Positions 1 to 12,906 of a stretch of DNA of 64,000 nucleotides are shown here, in pieces. Each line of letters starts with the position of its first letter. Position 1 is the first letter of the stretch. The notes below the pieces were generated by a model. It saw only the letters and a program-made list of their open reading frames with translations. It was not told the DNA's origin and made no database searches. Source of the stretch: Adineta vaga (lineage: Eukaryota; Rotifera); assembly GCA_021613535.1 (NCBI GenBank), contig CP075493.1:930001-994000 (forward strand). The letters are read 5' to 3'. The position numbers and the translations under genes are program-made.

Positions 1-276
1 ATAAACGATACTCTTACTCACACCCTTCTAAGATTGATCACTACAATCAAATCGTTCAATAAATTAGGGCATGAGTGTGGGTATCGGTATTCTTGAGGGT
101 GTGGGTGATAGAGTGGGTTTTCTAGTAAGATCATAGTTCATTTAAAACTTGGATTCAAACTACTATTTCAGTGAGAATATACTTATGGGTTTGGAATCAG
201 TCGAGGTTCCAGCGGATCACCTTCGACGAGTGTGATTTATTATTAACAGAAAAAATCAAAATCAAATGAACAATAT

Positions 277-1010
277 TTAAACAAAACGCCAAGTTATGCG
301 AACTCGACCTTGATTTCGATTAGCGATTCGATCGAAAGCAGCTGGACTTAAATCAAGATCGCCCTGTAAAAATAAATTGATTTCACAAAATAAGTATGAT
401 AAGATGGTTTGACTTACGCTTTTGCATCCAGGACAACGATCTACAACACTGACAGTCACTGAACCTTTAGGTCCGTTGACTGAAATACGGCGACCACAGA
501 GTTTATTATTGTTTGGATTACCATTTGGAGTTTGTGGATCAAAGTCAGGAGAAGCCACAGCACAAACAAGTTCATTGCCACCACTATTTATTCCACAAGC
601 ACCAAGACCAGCTATAGAAAATAAGAATCATCACATTTCATTTGTTTTTTTTTCTTTTTAAATGACTTTCAAATCACACAAGTAGGTTGAAACTTACGAT
701 CATAATATGTTGCATCTCCAGAACGTTGATTACCGTTCGATGGTGGTGGATTTGAGCCACTGCGTTTACATGGTCCACTTTTACATCCTTCACCACAGTA
801 AGCATCCGTAGTGCCACAGTACCCATATTTTGATAAACAGTAGCCTGGTGCACAAGACGCCGAGCGAACAGGACGATTGAAAAGTCGTAATAATTGTTTT
901 ATATTACTCTTCCCGTCTCGAGACAGATGCTGCTGTTGCTCATAATGCGCATCAAGTGAACCAAGAAGTACAAGAATAAGAACACCAAGAAGACTAAATG
1001 AATAATGCAT
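277..1010 (-). CDS. Secreted hevein-type chitin-binding + double-psi beta-barrel (RlpA/barwin-like) protein
   Basis: Three exons on the minus strand join in frame: 1010-698, 611-418 and 363-277, about 197 aa, with GT..AG introns of 86 and 54 bp. The start is the first ATG and opens a signal peptide (hydrophobic residues about 6-20). A cysteine-rich hevein-like domain follows (about residues 52-82, with [14 protein letters not shown]). The C-terminal half reads as a double-psi beta-barrel of the expansin/RlpA/barwin type: TYYDPGLGACG across the first splice, then [12 protein letters not shown] and [10 protein letters not shown] across the second. Family knowledge suggests binding of chitin or other polysaccharide outside the cell; enzymatic activity is not shown. 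Hevein-barwin proteins are typical of plants and related barrels occur in fungi, so acquisition by transfer is inferred. The reading frame is intact. Confidence 0.85.
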
Positions 1011-2215
1011 GTTGATAAATATAAAACTGCTGCAAAACTCTTTTGTTTATATACACAAACAATGTCGCACGTCACCTACGATGGGATAGATGTCATCGAA
1101 GCCGCATATGTGGGTGATGTTTCCCACCTAAAAAGAAACAGAACGAAAAACATTACCTTGCTGTATATGAATCGATGGTAGGTAAAACTGAAGTGTGATT
1201 CATATGTTTTCCCCATCTAATTTATTATATCTAGCAAACAAAACAACCACCTACGCATGAAGATTTTATTTAATTTCACTAATTAATACAATGATGTACT
1301 TTACCGAATGATGGCAAGAACGACCTGTTATATTTTCATCAATCAACTATTTTCGAGTGACTATTTATTACATGGATCCGATGAAGAGTTCTCTAGAAAA
1401 TGGCAGTTTTTCAAATTCATATTTTATACAGGTATTTTACATAACGATAACAGCTTTGTAAACGTCTCAGTTACATCTTTAACATAGTGATAGAAAGGAT
1501 AAATTTCTTTAGAAAATATCGAAATAAGAAAAAGCATGACGGATGCCGGTTTCAATGACACTTCCATTCTTTTAAAAATGCAACTACTGGCGATGTTTAA
1601 AGTGAATAGGGTGTGGGTGGATTTGATATGTAAATATACTAATCACACCCACCCACATTCGATATACTCTAATGATGTACGTAAAACTTCAATAGATGGA
1701 ATCCCCTTATACTTTCTTTTCGGAATGAAAGATATTATAGTACAAACTTATCATACGACACAACATATACCAAAGAGATTGTACTCGGACATTTCGATTT
1801 CAAAATTTATAGTTCAAAAGAGTTTGTTTAATTCCTGATGCAGCACCATAGCTGCAAATTGAATAAGTATTTTGCGTATTCTTTTAGCAGAACGAAGTAG
1901 CAGCATATATTAATTATAGAATACGACCGAATAGAGAAGTACTTTAATCAGCTATATAAGAAACTACAAGCTAAACATGATAAAACTAATATATATGTGC
2001 AAGAATATACCATTGAATTTAACGGAAAACTATATGTTTCGTAAGCTCTACAATTCGATTCCATAACGTACTCATATAGATTTATTAATATAGAAAATAT
2101 GTTGTGAAATCTAAAGGTGTGCTATATTAATAATCTTCAGAAACGGCCTAGTTATGTCATTATCCGTCACATCGTTCATATTTTTTTGGTATTCTTGAAA
2201 GAAAATACGCACAAA
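1011..2215. other. Intergenic, with inverted TGTGGG-like motifs
   Basis: I see no supportable gene here. A 100-codon open frame at 1536-1838 has no recognisable domain and is probably chance. A TGTGGG at 1612-1617 faces a CCCACA at 1652-1657, which makes a small inverted pair of telomere-like motifs. Confidence 0.5.
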
Positions 2216-3707
2216 TTACAATTTCTTTCTCGCATTTTCATAGTTTGTTTTATAGAGGCGTAGATGAGGATGGCTCGATGGTAGTACTTGTTGTCCGATC
2301 TGGAGACCATATTCGAAAAATGAACAGCCTTTCAAATAGTCATCCATCTTGTAATATACTGCACCGATGTTGTAGTAGGATGAAGCAATATCAGGGTGGT
2401 TGGATGGAAGTGATTGTAGTTTGATTTCAAGAGATTTTCTGAAAAGTATTATGGCCTCGGTGTACTGTCCTTGCTGGTGTTTTATTAAACCAATTTGATT
2501 ATAAATTACTCTGTTGTCGCTTTCATTCTTTGTCTGACCATGTAGAACTTAACAGATTCGGTTAGCAATGTCATATTGTCCCAGATTACCTAGAACCAAA
2601 CTCATTCTGTACCATCCTTCAGAATTTGGAAAACTCTCTTCTCGAATTTGCCTAGTAAGCACACTTAATTCGTGATCATTGTCAGCTGTCAACCACAACT
2701 TCAGTTCATACAGTCGTTCATTGCCATCTATTACAATGATATCATCTACGCGAAAAACAGTATGCAACGAAAAGAGAATTTCTTTTTCTTCTATAAAGTT
2801 ACTAATATCTCCAACTGAGGCATATGGTGTTGTCGATTGAATAGGATCAATTTTCATTACAAATAGAATGCCTATGAGGCCAGATTTCTCACTATTACTT
2901 TCGGCATAAGACAAGGCTACCTTGCGATCATTGCTTGTTGATAAGAAATTATGGAATGACATTAGTCCACCTTTCGATTTCACCATTTCATCAAAATCTC
3001 TCTGTTGTATACCACCAAATGGGTGTTTTCTGATAATATTCATGTTCTAGTTGCTTCACTTTCTTCCGATCGATTTCATTGTCAACAAATGAATCAGAAT
3101 AATAGTTGACAAATTCTTTAATATGTTTATCTTCGAATGTGATGGTCAATAGTATTTCTTTGATGATTTGTGTGTACATAAATGATGGATCTAGTTGATC
3201 CAGTCGTTTTCCAGATGCCATAAAGCTCATTGGCATGGTATTGTGTTCATACTGACGAGTTATTTGTTGTAATTGTTGACAGATGTGTGTGATGTCTATG
3301 AAAACACCTTTTATTTTGAACCATGGTTTTACCCATTGTTCATGTTGATTTTTATTGCCGCAGAAGATGAAAATAGAATCAATTTTTGAGATATCATGTA
3401 TGCACGGCACGATATCTTGTCCAACTGATCCTGAAACAATCATACATACTTTTGTAGCGATGGTGTTGAGAATGAATTCGATGCATTGATCATTATCAGT
3501 GAATGTATGAACATCGGTAACAACTTGTTGAAGTTGTTTAATTGTATTTTGACAGTCTGGATTATTGTTGTGAATGGAACTGTCCAACCACACGATAAGA
3601 ATGTCTTGTGATTGTTCAACATCAGCATAATTATGTTCAATTACTTGTTTCGAAAGCACAGTTGCCTGTTCCATTGTATTTATATCGCCTAATTCTCCAT
3701 TTGCCAT
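2216..3707 (-). pseudogene. ADP-ribosyltransferase/TPR gene, broken
   Basis: Reading leftward from the ATG at 3707, an N-terminal alpha/beta domain (DILIVWLDSS, FIFCGNKNQHEQW, KGVFIDI) leads to a segment ending PIWWYT near 3005. The downstream frame then resumes with DFDEMVKSKGGLMSFHNFLSTS, EKEILF and a TPR pair (NQIGLIKHQQGQY; SYYNIGAVYYKMDDY), ending at TAA 2218-2216. This order is typical of bdelloid arginine-type ADP-ribosyltransferases with TPR tails. The S (FLSTS) and E-x-E (EKE) catalytic motifs remain. The middle part that should carry the first catalytic arginine is missing at a frame-breaking deletion near 3000-3043. A second lesion is an in-frame TAA at about 2549-2551, after which the TPR frame continues unchanged. 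There are thus two independent inactivating lesions. Confidence 0.8.
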
Positions 3708-4720
3708 TGACTTGAGATATGTGTTATTTGAGAAGGAGAATTTACAATGTCATCTAAACGATTATCAAATCATATTATTTGAAAATCATTGGCTAAACAG
3801 TTTAGTCTCATGTGAAGTAGCCATAGAAGAAATGAAAAACTACTGAAAATATTTAACTTGGAAGTTTCTAACAATAAAAAAATACTAGGTAAAAAATTAG
3901 ACTGTATTTGCAGGCATGTGTCTGTTGTTTGCTTTCATCATAAAGGTTTTTCTTTTCTTTCCTATCAACAATATAGAGTAAAAGTACTGTCAATACATCT
4001 CACGCTGCCTCTTTTTTTGTTTGTTTCGTTGTTTTGTTGAGTCCATTAACGTGAGAATTTATTTTTCGTTAACTCGTATCCTCACCTAGATAACTAAAGA
4101 AAAAATTGACTGAATAAGAATAGTTACCGAACATTTCTCTTCTAAAATTTAACCGAAACATATGAATAGACAAGAAGTTCATGAAATTAGTTTCTCACCA
4201 TAACAAATATTTTTTCAAGCTTCATGTTTTGTAAATTAGTTTACTTCGATGAAACGAGAATGATTTGCTAAAAGAAATCTTTTACAACTTTACTGATGAG
4301 TCTTTCGAGAAGAATCACAGATAAATCATAGACTTATTGATACAATCAACTGATAAATATTTCCCTTCTTCATAAGCTGCTTCACAACAAATTTAATAAT
4401 TACGATCATATATTCCAATATTTGTATTATTTGAATGGAGATGTTGCGATAGATTTTGCTCACTATCGTAAACATGTTTTTTTCTTCCTCTTATTCATTG
4501 CAGAAATCATGTTTAATGTGTCGACGAGAGACAAGTGCTTGTCTCACTCATACCTTAATGTTATTTTTTTATTCACCAGCTACATAAAAACAAAGACAAT
4601 TTTTTCAATAAAACTTTCTTGTATTGACATTATCGGTATAAATACGTTGAGACATTTTGAAATAGGAAGAGAAGAACGAAATTGACGAGAGTAGTAAGAA
4701 AAAAATCAAAATACTAGTAG
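3708..4720. other. Intergenic, low-complexity AT-rich
   Basis: There is no convincing gene. Around 4265-4315 a few codons (LLKEIFYNFTDESF) weakly recall the ADP-ribosyltransferase helical region and may belong to the relic just downstream. Confidence 0.4.
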
Positions 4721-4724
4721 AAAT

Positions 4725-5081
4725 TTCAGCGACTCTTTTCTTGGTTGTAAGATAGATGAAATACTATGGCTAAATGAAAGTATCAGTGATATCAACAAAC
4801 AAGAACGCTATATCATCCTATCATACGACTATAATAAGTGGTATATACAGTTAATATATTCATAGATGCCGAAGAAGAAAAAACAAGAATATAAAGTGAA
4901 AGGTATTTTCCGTAATATACCATCAATATTTAGAGCATTAAGAGAGGCTGTTCAGCAATACAATCACAGTATGATCTCCATGAGCTTCGTCAAGTTGAGT
5001 GATAAACTCAATCCAACCTTCATGTATACACAGATAATGAAAGAAATTCTACTTACTAATAATGAATATCGATCTTTTTAG
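4725..5081 (+). pseudogene. Second ADP-ribosyltransferase relic (N-terminal fragment)
   Basis: A 71-codon frame at 4866-5081 reads KVKGIFRNIPS, then YNHSMISMSFVKLSDKLNPT and FMYTQIMKEILLT. It matches the same stretch of the minus-strand gene at 2216-3707 (KGVFIDITH, MPMSFM, DQLDPSFMYTQIIKEILLT). The alignable part covers only the junction of the N-terminal domain and the helical region. No catalytic motif is present and the frame closes at TAG 5079-5081. It lies in opposite orientation to the other copy. It is read as a dead fragment from an older duplication. Confidence 0.6.
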
Positions 5082-5956
5082 ACGAATGGTTTTTTTTATT
5101 CGTGATTTTCACTCACATCTATCTCATTTTTATACCGGACAGTACAATAAAACGAATTATTACGATAGTTTTGTTTTATTTCGGAGTCAAAGTTTGTCAA
5201 AGACGAATTTCGATCGACTTACGAAATGATATCTTTATCAATATTTAATTGCTGTCGTGTTTAAAATAATTGTTAATCTTTCGACACCGTCGGTGCCTTT
5301 TGACTCCACTATGAACATAGGTTATTTTGAGACCGAAAATGAGATTGTTCTATCCACGCGTTCCGTCTTTCGTATTTGAGAGATGAAGAACATCAATATG
5401 TAAATAAAAATATATCTTCCAAATAATCCGGGTGTGATTGTTTCATATACCTGCGATGATTTCGTTTATGATAAAATGGGCAAATACTCAAAAGAATTTC
5501 TTTTAGAAAAGGAAAGTATTTGAAATTTTTGAAAAAAAGCTTTTTTATTTTATGAACATGCTTTACACATCGGTAAACATTTACTGCCTTTGAAACATCG
5601 TTATTTGCAAAGGTTTGAGAAAAATAATGAAACTATACCAAAGAAACCGTAGATGAATGTTTTATCTGAACATACTAGAGATAAAAGATACAAACAAATC
5701 TAACATTCAGTATTTTATTACAGATGTTCGTTCTCCTCTTTTTTGTCTCAAATCACAATGATGATACGAAAACATCTGTGCTCCACCATGCATCACATTA
5801 TACCATTGAAAAAAAATGTCAGTACTTTTTTCGTTCTCTCACTGTGATATCTATTTTCATTTTAGCTGTTGTAACTCTTCTTATCTGAGAAGAAAAAAGA
5901 TATTCACATTTAAACCATGGTCCTTTTGTGTGAATAACAAATATTATACTTAAATA
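5082..5956. other. Intergenic, upstream of the mannosidase
   Basis: There are no open frames of note. This stretch must hold the promoter and 5' UTR of the alpha-mannosidase. I cannot single out a TATA box or initiator with confidence. Confidence 0.4.
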
Positions 5957-8900
5957 ATGATGTTCTATATACTTCTGCTTGTTCTAAGTGTAATTACATT
6001 TACAAGCCCAAACAAATCATTCAATAAATGTGGTTATGATGTATAAGAAAAGTGGGATATCAAAATAATTATTTCAAATAGATATTTTTAAGGCTTGTAA
6101 TTTGGGTGATCCGACAAAACTCAATGTTCATCTTGTTCCACATTCACATGATGATGTTGGATTTGTGAAAACACTTGATCAGTATTATTATGGATGTATG
6201 TTTGATTTTATTTGATTTTTTATGTTTCAAAAACAAATCTTTATTTTTCAAAGCACGAACTGATCTTCAACATGCGGGTGTTCAATATATTCTTGATTCA
6301 ATTGTTCTTGCATTAGATGAAAATCCTGATCGACGATTTATTTATGTTGAAATGGCTTTCTTTTCTCGTTGGTGGTCTCAACAAACCGATGAAATTCGCA
6401 ATAAAGTCAAAGAATTCGTTAATTCAGGTATGTCTTAACTTAAGACTGATGAATTTTCTTATGTAGATTTGATAAAAGGTCGTTTGGAATTTATTTCTGG
6501 TGGTTGGTGTATGAATGATGAAGGAACAACACATTATAATTCAATTATTGATCAACATAGTTTAGGCTTAGAATTTCTACATGAACAATTCGGTGGATGT
6601 GCTCGACCGAAAGTTGGTTGGCAGATAGATCCATTTGGTCATTCACGTGAACAAGCATCGATTCTTGCACAAGTTAGTTCAAATTCTTTCTTTTGTTTCC
6701 ATGTAGATAATATTCTAAAGTGTATATAGATGGGTTTTGATGGTCTATTCTTTGGCCGTGCTGATTATCAAGATTTACAAAAACGTAATACAACAAAATC
6801 AATGGAAATGGTTTGGAAAGCAAGTACGAATTTAGGTCAACAAAGTTGGTTATTTACTGGTATTTTACCTCGAAGATATTCAACTCCAGCAACATTTTCA
6901 TTTGATTTCATTGGTCCAGATGATCCGATTATAGTTAGTTGAGATATTTTATCATTATTTTTGTCTAAAGATTCATATATATATAGGATGATATGAAATT
7001 ACCTGATTATAATGTTCCAGAACGTGTTCGAACATTTATTCAATCAGCTCATAATGAATCAATGGAATATGCAACTAATCATATCATTATGACATTTGGT
7101 GGTGATTTTCAATATGAAAATGCATTAGCAAATTATAAAAATCTCGATAAATTAATTAAATATGTTAATGATCAAGTAAGATGAATTGATTTTGTATTTA
7201 AATATGTGAATATATTCAATGAAAGTATAGCAAATGAATGGTAGTAATGTCAATGTCTTCTATTCGACTCCATCGTGTTATTTATATGCATTGAATAAAG
7301 TCAATCGTAGTTGGATAACAAAAAATGATGATTTCTTTCCACATGCTCATCATCCACATGGATTTTGGACGGGATATTTTACATCACGAGCAGCATTAAA
7401 ACGTTTTGAACGTTATTCAAATAATATTCTACAAGTTACACGACAATTAAACGCTTTTTCTAATAGTCAATTACGAAATGAAATCTTCAATTTAAGTAAA
7501 ACTTCATCATCGTTTTCTTTTCATATTTAAAATTGATTTTTAAAATAAAGGTGAAGCAATGGCAGTTGCACAACATCATGATGCAGTTAGTGGAACAGAA
7601 AAACAACACGTAGCAAATGATTATGCACAACGATTATCTATCGGTCTTAATTCTGCATTAGTCAATAATCTTTTTAATTCATAATTCAATTTTTCATATT
7701 GATGTAATTTTAGAATGTGATCAATCAAGCTTATTCAAAACTATTAATAAAAGATGAGCAGCTTCTTTGTTCATTAACAAATATTAGTGAATGTTTACCA
7801 ATTGAAAATGCAAAACAAGTAAATATTTCTTCGATATTTCTTCGATATTGTCTTTACTTTTTGATCAAATAGTTTACAGTAACACTTTGGAATCCAATCA
7901 TTCATTCAGTTATTGATTATTTACGAATACCTGTCACAAAATCTTATACAGTTCGTGGTCCAAGTGGTCAAGTTCATGTTGAATTAATTCCCATTTCAAA
8001 TACAACAAAAACAATTCCTGGTCGAATGAGTAATGCAACAATGCAATTGATTTTTCAATATAATCTTCCAGCACTTGGATTTTCTACATACTTTTTTGAA
8101 GGTGATGATGAAATTCATTTTCTTTTTTATTTCACATTATATTTATCATTTTAGCAAAGGAAGAAATTGAAAAAGAAAGATTTAAAATAACGAAAAATGA
8201 AATGTGTATTTTACAAAATCAAGTAAGAAAATTTCCTATAGGTAAATTTTTTAATGAAAGTCTTTATAGAATCTTCGAATTGAAATTGATGAACAAGGAA
8301 ATTTACAACATATTGTAAATCTTCGAAAGAATATCAATGTAACATTTTCTAATCAAGGTTTTTATTGGTATCAAAGTAAGATTTAAGATAAATTGAATTT
8401 TTTTTTTATTATTCTTGAAATTCAAAGGTTATGCTGGAAACAACTCTCAATTTGATTTTCAAGCATCGGGTGCTTATATCTTTCGACCGATGACACAAGA
8501 TGTGAAACCAGTATCTACAAAACGTTCAATGTAAAGACTCTTTCTCATTTTGAATTAGTATTGATTCGATTTGATTGTTTATAGACAATGTCTAAAAACG
8601 GATCTTGTTCAAACAGCAATCATTGTGTTTAATGAATGGATTAGTGAAGAAATCAATTTATATGATGAAAGAAATGATGTAGAAATTGAATGGACAGTTG
8701 GTCCAATTCCAATTGAAGATAATCTTGGAAAAGAAATTATTCTTCGTTATGATACAGATATTCAAAGTCAATCAAACTTTTTTACAGATTCAAATGGACG
8801 AGAAATTCTTCAACGAATAAGAAATTATCGACCAACATATAATTATACAATTACGGAACCAGTTAGTGGAAATTATTATCCTGTTAATTCTCGTATATGG

Positions 8901-9617
8901 ATTAATGAAACAAATCGACAATTTACGATTCTTACTGGTAATAAAAAATAATTAAATCAACTAGATTTTATTCATTTATATATTTATATAGATCGTTCAG
9001 AAGGTGGTACAAGTCTTTATGATGGTTCAATTGAATTAATGATACATCGACGTTTACTCTATGATGATCATATGGGTGTTGGTGAAGCTTTGAATGAAAC
9101 TGCCTATGATCAAGGTCTTGTTATTCGTGGAAAACATTTTCTTCATATTGATTCACCTCAATCAAGTTCTCTTTATCATCGTGTTTATTCTCAACAATTA
9201 TTTATGTCTCCATTAGTTACATATGGATTATCAAATACATCTTATTTGAATATACATAATCAAACATGGTCAGCTGTATCTGAAATAGTCCCATTAAATA
9301 TTCATTTACTAACATTTGATCAATTAAAAGAAAAAGAATATCTCATTCGACTTGAACATTATTTTGAATTGAATGAAGATGAAATATATTCATTTCCAAC
9401 TACGATTAATTTACAATCAATATTTCAATCGATTGGAAATATTAATCAAACAATTGAATTAACATTAGATGGTAATTTAGAATTATCTCAAATGAAAAGA
9501 CTTGATTGGTTAACTGATGATAACAATGAGAAACAATTCACTCAGATAAATATCAATAATTCATCTATTATTTTAAATCCAATGCAGATTCGAACATTTC
9601 GTGTAACGATCACATAA
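5957..9617 (+). CDS. Lysosomal alpha-mannosidase (GH38), 15 exons
   Basis: Fifteen exons join with consistent phases: 5957-6040, 6093-6195, 6254-6427, 6467-6672, 6730-6933, 6987-7175, 7231-7495, 7551-7660, 7714-7818, 7873-8101, 8155-8222, 8270-8375, 8428-8530, 8585-8937 and 8992-9617. The product is 974 aa, the usual size of lysosomal alpha-mannosidase. It starts with a signal peptide ([15 protein letters not shown]). [11 protein letters not shown] holds the zinc-binding His and Asp. [13 protein letters not shown] (about residue 176) holds the nucleophile Asp, which also binds zinc. [14 protein letters not shown] holds the third zinc His. The role is removal of alpha-mannose from N-glycans in the lysosome. 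All introns are 39-60 bp with GT..AG ends. The gene is intact and converges on the hydrolase pseudogene 60 bp downstream. Confidence 0.93.
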
Positions 9618-9677
9618 TCTGATACATGAACTTTATTTTCATTATCGTTTGTAATCAAAGGTTCAATAAATTCGATA

Positions 9678-10496
9678 TCACTGAATATATTTTGGAAGCT
9701 TTTTTCTCGAACTAAGTTGTTGTTGAAGCCAACGGGATGCTTCATTGAAAGCTTTATTACTAATTGAGACTGCTGGAGCCGCATCGAGAAAAGTATGTAG
9801 AGTTCTTCGAATACGATCATCGACACCATAGTTAAGTATTTGAGTATTTAACATGGGTTGTTTCAATGCATGTAATTATAGATTAGTAGCAACACATAAA
9901 TTAGCACCAGCAGAATCACCACCGATAGCGATTCGAAATGGATCAATATGGTACTTCGGACCGTATTGCCTTAATCATTGGACAACGGATACAATTTCAT
10001 TGAGTGCTGTAAGTTATTTTACTTCAGGTGATAAACTATAATCAACATCGACTACAATAAAACCTGTCCGAGCTGCATATTCTCGCATAATTCGATCATG
10101 TGTATTAAGACTAAATAGTGTCCAACCACCACCATGTATGTAAATAAGAGTAGGTGTATTGAATTGAATAGATTTAACTGTTGGATAGTAGATACGAATG
10201 CGTGTTGAATAATTACCAGCACGTATATCATCCGTTCGTCACATGATTGGTCCACCAATTGTTACTAAAACTCGTAGTAATTCTACTTTTCGTCTTATGT
10301 CTTCATTCCAAGATCTGTTTGCAGGAGGTAAACAATAACATGTCCTATTCATTAAAGCGTATTGTCGTTGAAGATCGATATCAATCTTTTCATCCTTGAT
10401 TGTATTCTTTTCGGTATTACCGTTTATCTGTTCGATATACTGAAGCAATACCAGAATTTGAACGATGATGAAAAGGAACTTAAGACGTATGATCAT
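9678..10496 (-). pseudogene. Alpha/beta hydrolase (HSL / arylacetamide-deacetylase-like), copy 1, dead
   Basis: One minus-strand frame can be followed from ATG 10496 to TGA 9678 through several in-frame stops. It opens with a signal or anchor segment (LKFLFIIVQILVLLQYI). Next come TLIYIHGGGWTLF (oxyanion-hole HGGG), IVVDVDYSLSPE, then FRIAIGGDSAGANLC (nucleophile elbow GDSAG) and a C-terminal region ending KKLPKYIQ. In-frame stops lie after GGPIM, after SPEVK, after SVVQ and after CVATNL, with no large indels. The pattern is decay by point mutation of a gene that once encoded a carboxylesterase/lipase-like enzyme. A shorter diverged copy lies at 26851-27262. Confidence 0.8.
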
Positions 10497-12513
10497 ACTA
10501 TAAAATCAAGTATAGTACTAGGAGCTAAAATCGTTCTATTTATACATAAATATGGATATGGGATTCAATGCATCATATGAGAAATATTCTGTTCACATCA
10601 TTTTGTTTATGGGAGTGAGAAATGGGAAAGACAATGACGTGATATGGGAAACAGCTATTCTAAATGAGATATACCCATACTACGTATAATTCGATGTGCT
10701 TATATATCTGTAACGTCCTCGCTTGCATACGACATACGCGTGATAGTTATTTTTATGTGAATATAGATATTAACTTTTCTTTGGTGCACAAGTATATCAG
10801 CATTTATTTTATGACAGAACGATGCAATTACTATGAGAAGGAAATAAACGAAGACGTAGTTCCATAAAAAATCGTCACAATCTCTATACTTATATTCACA
10901 TGTGACACATGATATTTGTTCTAAAGTAACATATATTGATAAATTCTTTTCGATGAAATTAGACACAATGTAATTAAAGATCTACTGCCAAATGTAACAT
11001 ATGATTGGAGTATAGCCATATATTGTAAGCATATGATTTTTTATTCCCTCTACTGAAAGGAGGGTATACACAGTCTGAGTTAAAGTTCGTACGTTCAGTC
11101 ACATCGTTACCAGATAGGATAATATATTTCTTTTAAGGGTTGAACGAAGGATTATCGAGGTCGAGGAACACGAATGTGGCGTTAGTTTTTGTGGATTATT
11201 TTTCTCACGTATTTTCTGATATTTAGCATATGAGAAAATCAACTATGCTGTTAGAGTTGGAGAAATGATTATGAGCGTTTAGAAATGGTAGTCTAGAGCT
11301 AGCATTTTCGGATTCATTCTAATTGTGCGTGGGACTTATACCCTTCTATATGCTGAATAGAAACGTTTACGTATATTTTTTTCATAATTTTCTAGGGTAA
11401 TCAAAAATGGAGAGTACAACAGAGATTTCGATAGAAATGGCTAGACGTTTATTACTAGTTACTTCAAAGACGATATTTAAATGAGTCTCCGATACTTTGA
11501 GTGGATTTTCGAAGGAACCTAAGTGATGCTTCTTTAAGAATGGTCTCAACCGATTATCGACGCCTGGGAAAAAAAGGAAAAATGAAATCTGCAATACACA
11601 TCATACCTATCTCAAGTTACAATATCCTCGATTAGAAACCGATCCACTAAGAACGAATTACTTTGAGAGGGTTTTAATTTTCTGATCGGTACTTTTTTCT
11701 CAAAATTATTTGAAACATATATGAATTACTCAGTTTTTAACACTCATTCCGAATCTGATATTGGTTTTGAGTCTAATCGTACTTTCCTAATGGAAAAATG
11801 CTTAAAAAAAGGTCTCAAAATGCGCAAAAACTGTATTTTAACCCCAAATTGCCTAAATACGTCTCATATGACCTGTAGTTTGGGAGTTTCCCAAATGCTT
11901 AGTTTCATAGCTAGTCAGAAGGATTATCAAAATGCTGATGTGCTTATCTATCATAGATCTTTTACAGACTCATGAGATTACTTACGACTGTAATCATGGC
12001 AAATTCAAACACAAAAATTCATTCAGAAGTAAGTCTTCAGAAATCTTGCTCTTCGAAAAATTTCTCGTGGTCATTTTAATGCGTAGACATACTAGAATGG
12101 TTCATCTCTCTCATGGACTTTTTGCAGTACATATAACTCTCGGATAAAATCCGAAGTTTCCACATTTATTATAGGTTATTCTGTATATGTAGATGCTAGA
12201 ACAAGTGATGCGATTCCAATATGATTTATATGCTATAAATTTACCTTATATCATCTACTGTATACATGCTATAAACATCAGATCTGAACAACGTACTATA
12301 AGAAATAAAACAAAAAAAATCTCTGTTACCTGACTTATGAGTCACCCGCTACATTATCGCCATCTTTTTAAGTAAACTAACTATTCGCTACTGTTGAAAT
12401 CGTCAGACTTCATTCGTTTTCAATAACAAAAAAAGAATTATTTCAGAATAACAAACTGCTTCTTGTAACAAATAAAACATATTCCAAAGCTGACAACTTC
12501 AACAATCTTTCGT
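10497..12513. other. Intergenic
   Basis: There is no supportable gene in these 2 kb. About 10,770-10,890 resembles 27,330-27,420 (both hold a run like GAAATAAACG..AGTAGTTC.. and CAATAAAAAATC), so flanking DNA was duplicated together with the hydrolase. The remaining open frames are short and featureless. Confidence 0.45.
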
Positions 12514-12906
12514 ATGGAATCTAAAAAGAATATGTACACATTTTTAACATTACCAGTCGAACTCGTCTATCGAATTATGGATCATCAAACCAATTTTACA
12601 CTGTTTTGTTCAATGCAAAATGTTTCTCGACGTTTCAATCAAATCCTTAACACTTATCATCGATATCTAGTAAGTTTGCTCAATGCTCAAACTATTTTCT
12701 CGTCTGATCTACCGCACATGAGCCTAGTAATATCTTACCTAATGAATTTACTCGAAGGAGAAAGGAAATTATTTCACAATTTAGAAAAAATTCCCACGAG
12801 TGAGTCGACTAAAACACTGACTCATGTTATTACACAACAAACATTTCTTCATTCTGTTCTTTTCTTTCCATGCCCACAAATCTACTTATACCATATACCC
12901 TCGTGA
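12514..12906 (+). CDS. F-box-like N-terminal exon of the LRR gene
   Basis: The frame starts at ATG 12514. Residues about 8-45 read FLTLPVELVYRIMDH and MQNVSRRFNQILNTYHRY, the LP-x-E-L / F-box-like pattern found at the start of many bdelloid F-box plus LRR proteins. The frame closes at TGA just past a good splice donor (GTGAGC at 12902), so it is probably an exon. How it connects to the LRR array (first unit at 13259) is unclear. The 350 bp between show no LRR coding and no obvious exon, so the upstream half may be decayed. The expected role is substrate binding for an SCF-type ubiquitin ligase, by family only. Confidence 0.55.
   Translation: MESKKNMYTFLTLPVELVYRIMDHQTNFTLFCSMQNVSRRFNQILNTYHRYLVSLLNAQTIFSSDLPHMSLVISYLMNLLEGERKLFHNLEKIPTSESTKTLTHVITQQTFLHSVLFFPCPQIYLYHIPS

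Noticed and set aside
1536-1838. 100-codon plus-strand frame
   Set aside because: No domain, no signal peptide, and it spans telomere-like motifs; probably chance.
4286-4325. Possible hammerhead ribozyme core (CTGATGAGTCTTTCGAGAAGAA)
   Set aside because: CTGATGA and a short stem are present, but the required GAAA after stem II is not, and no matching stems I and III were found.
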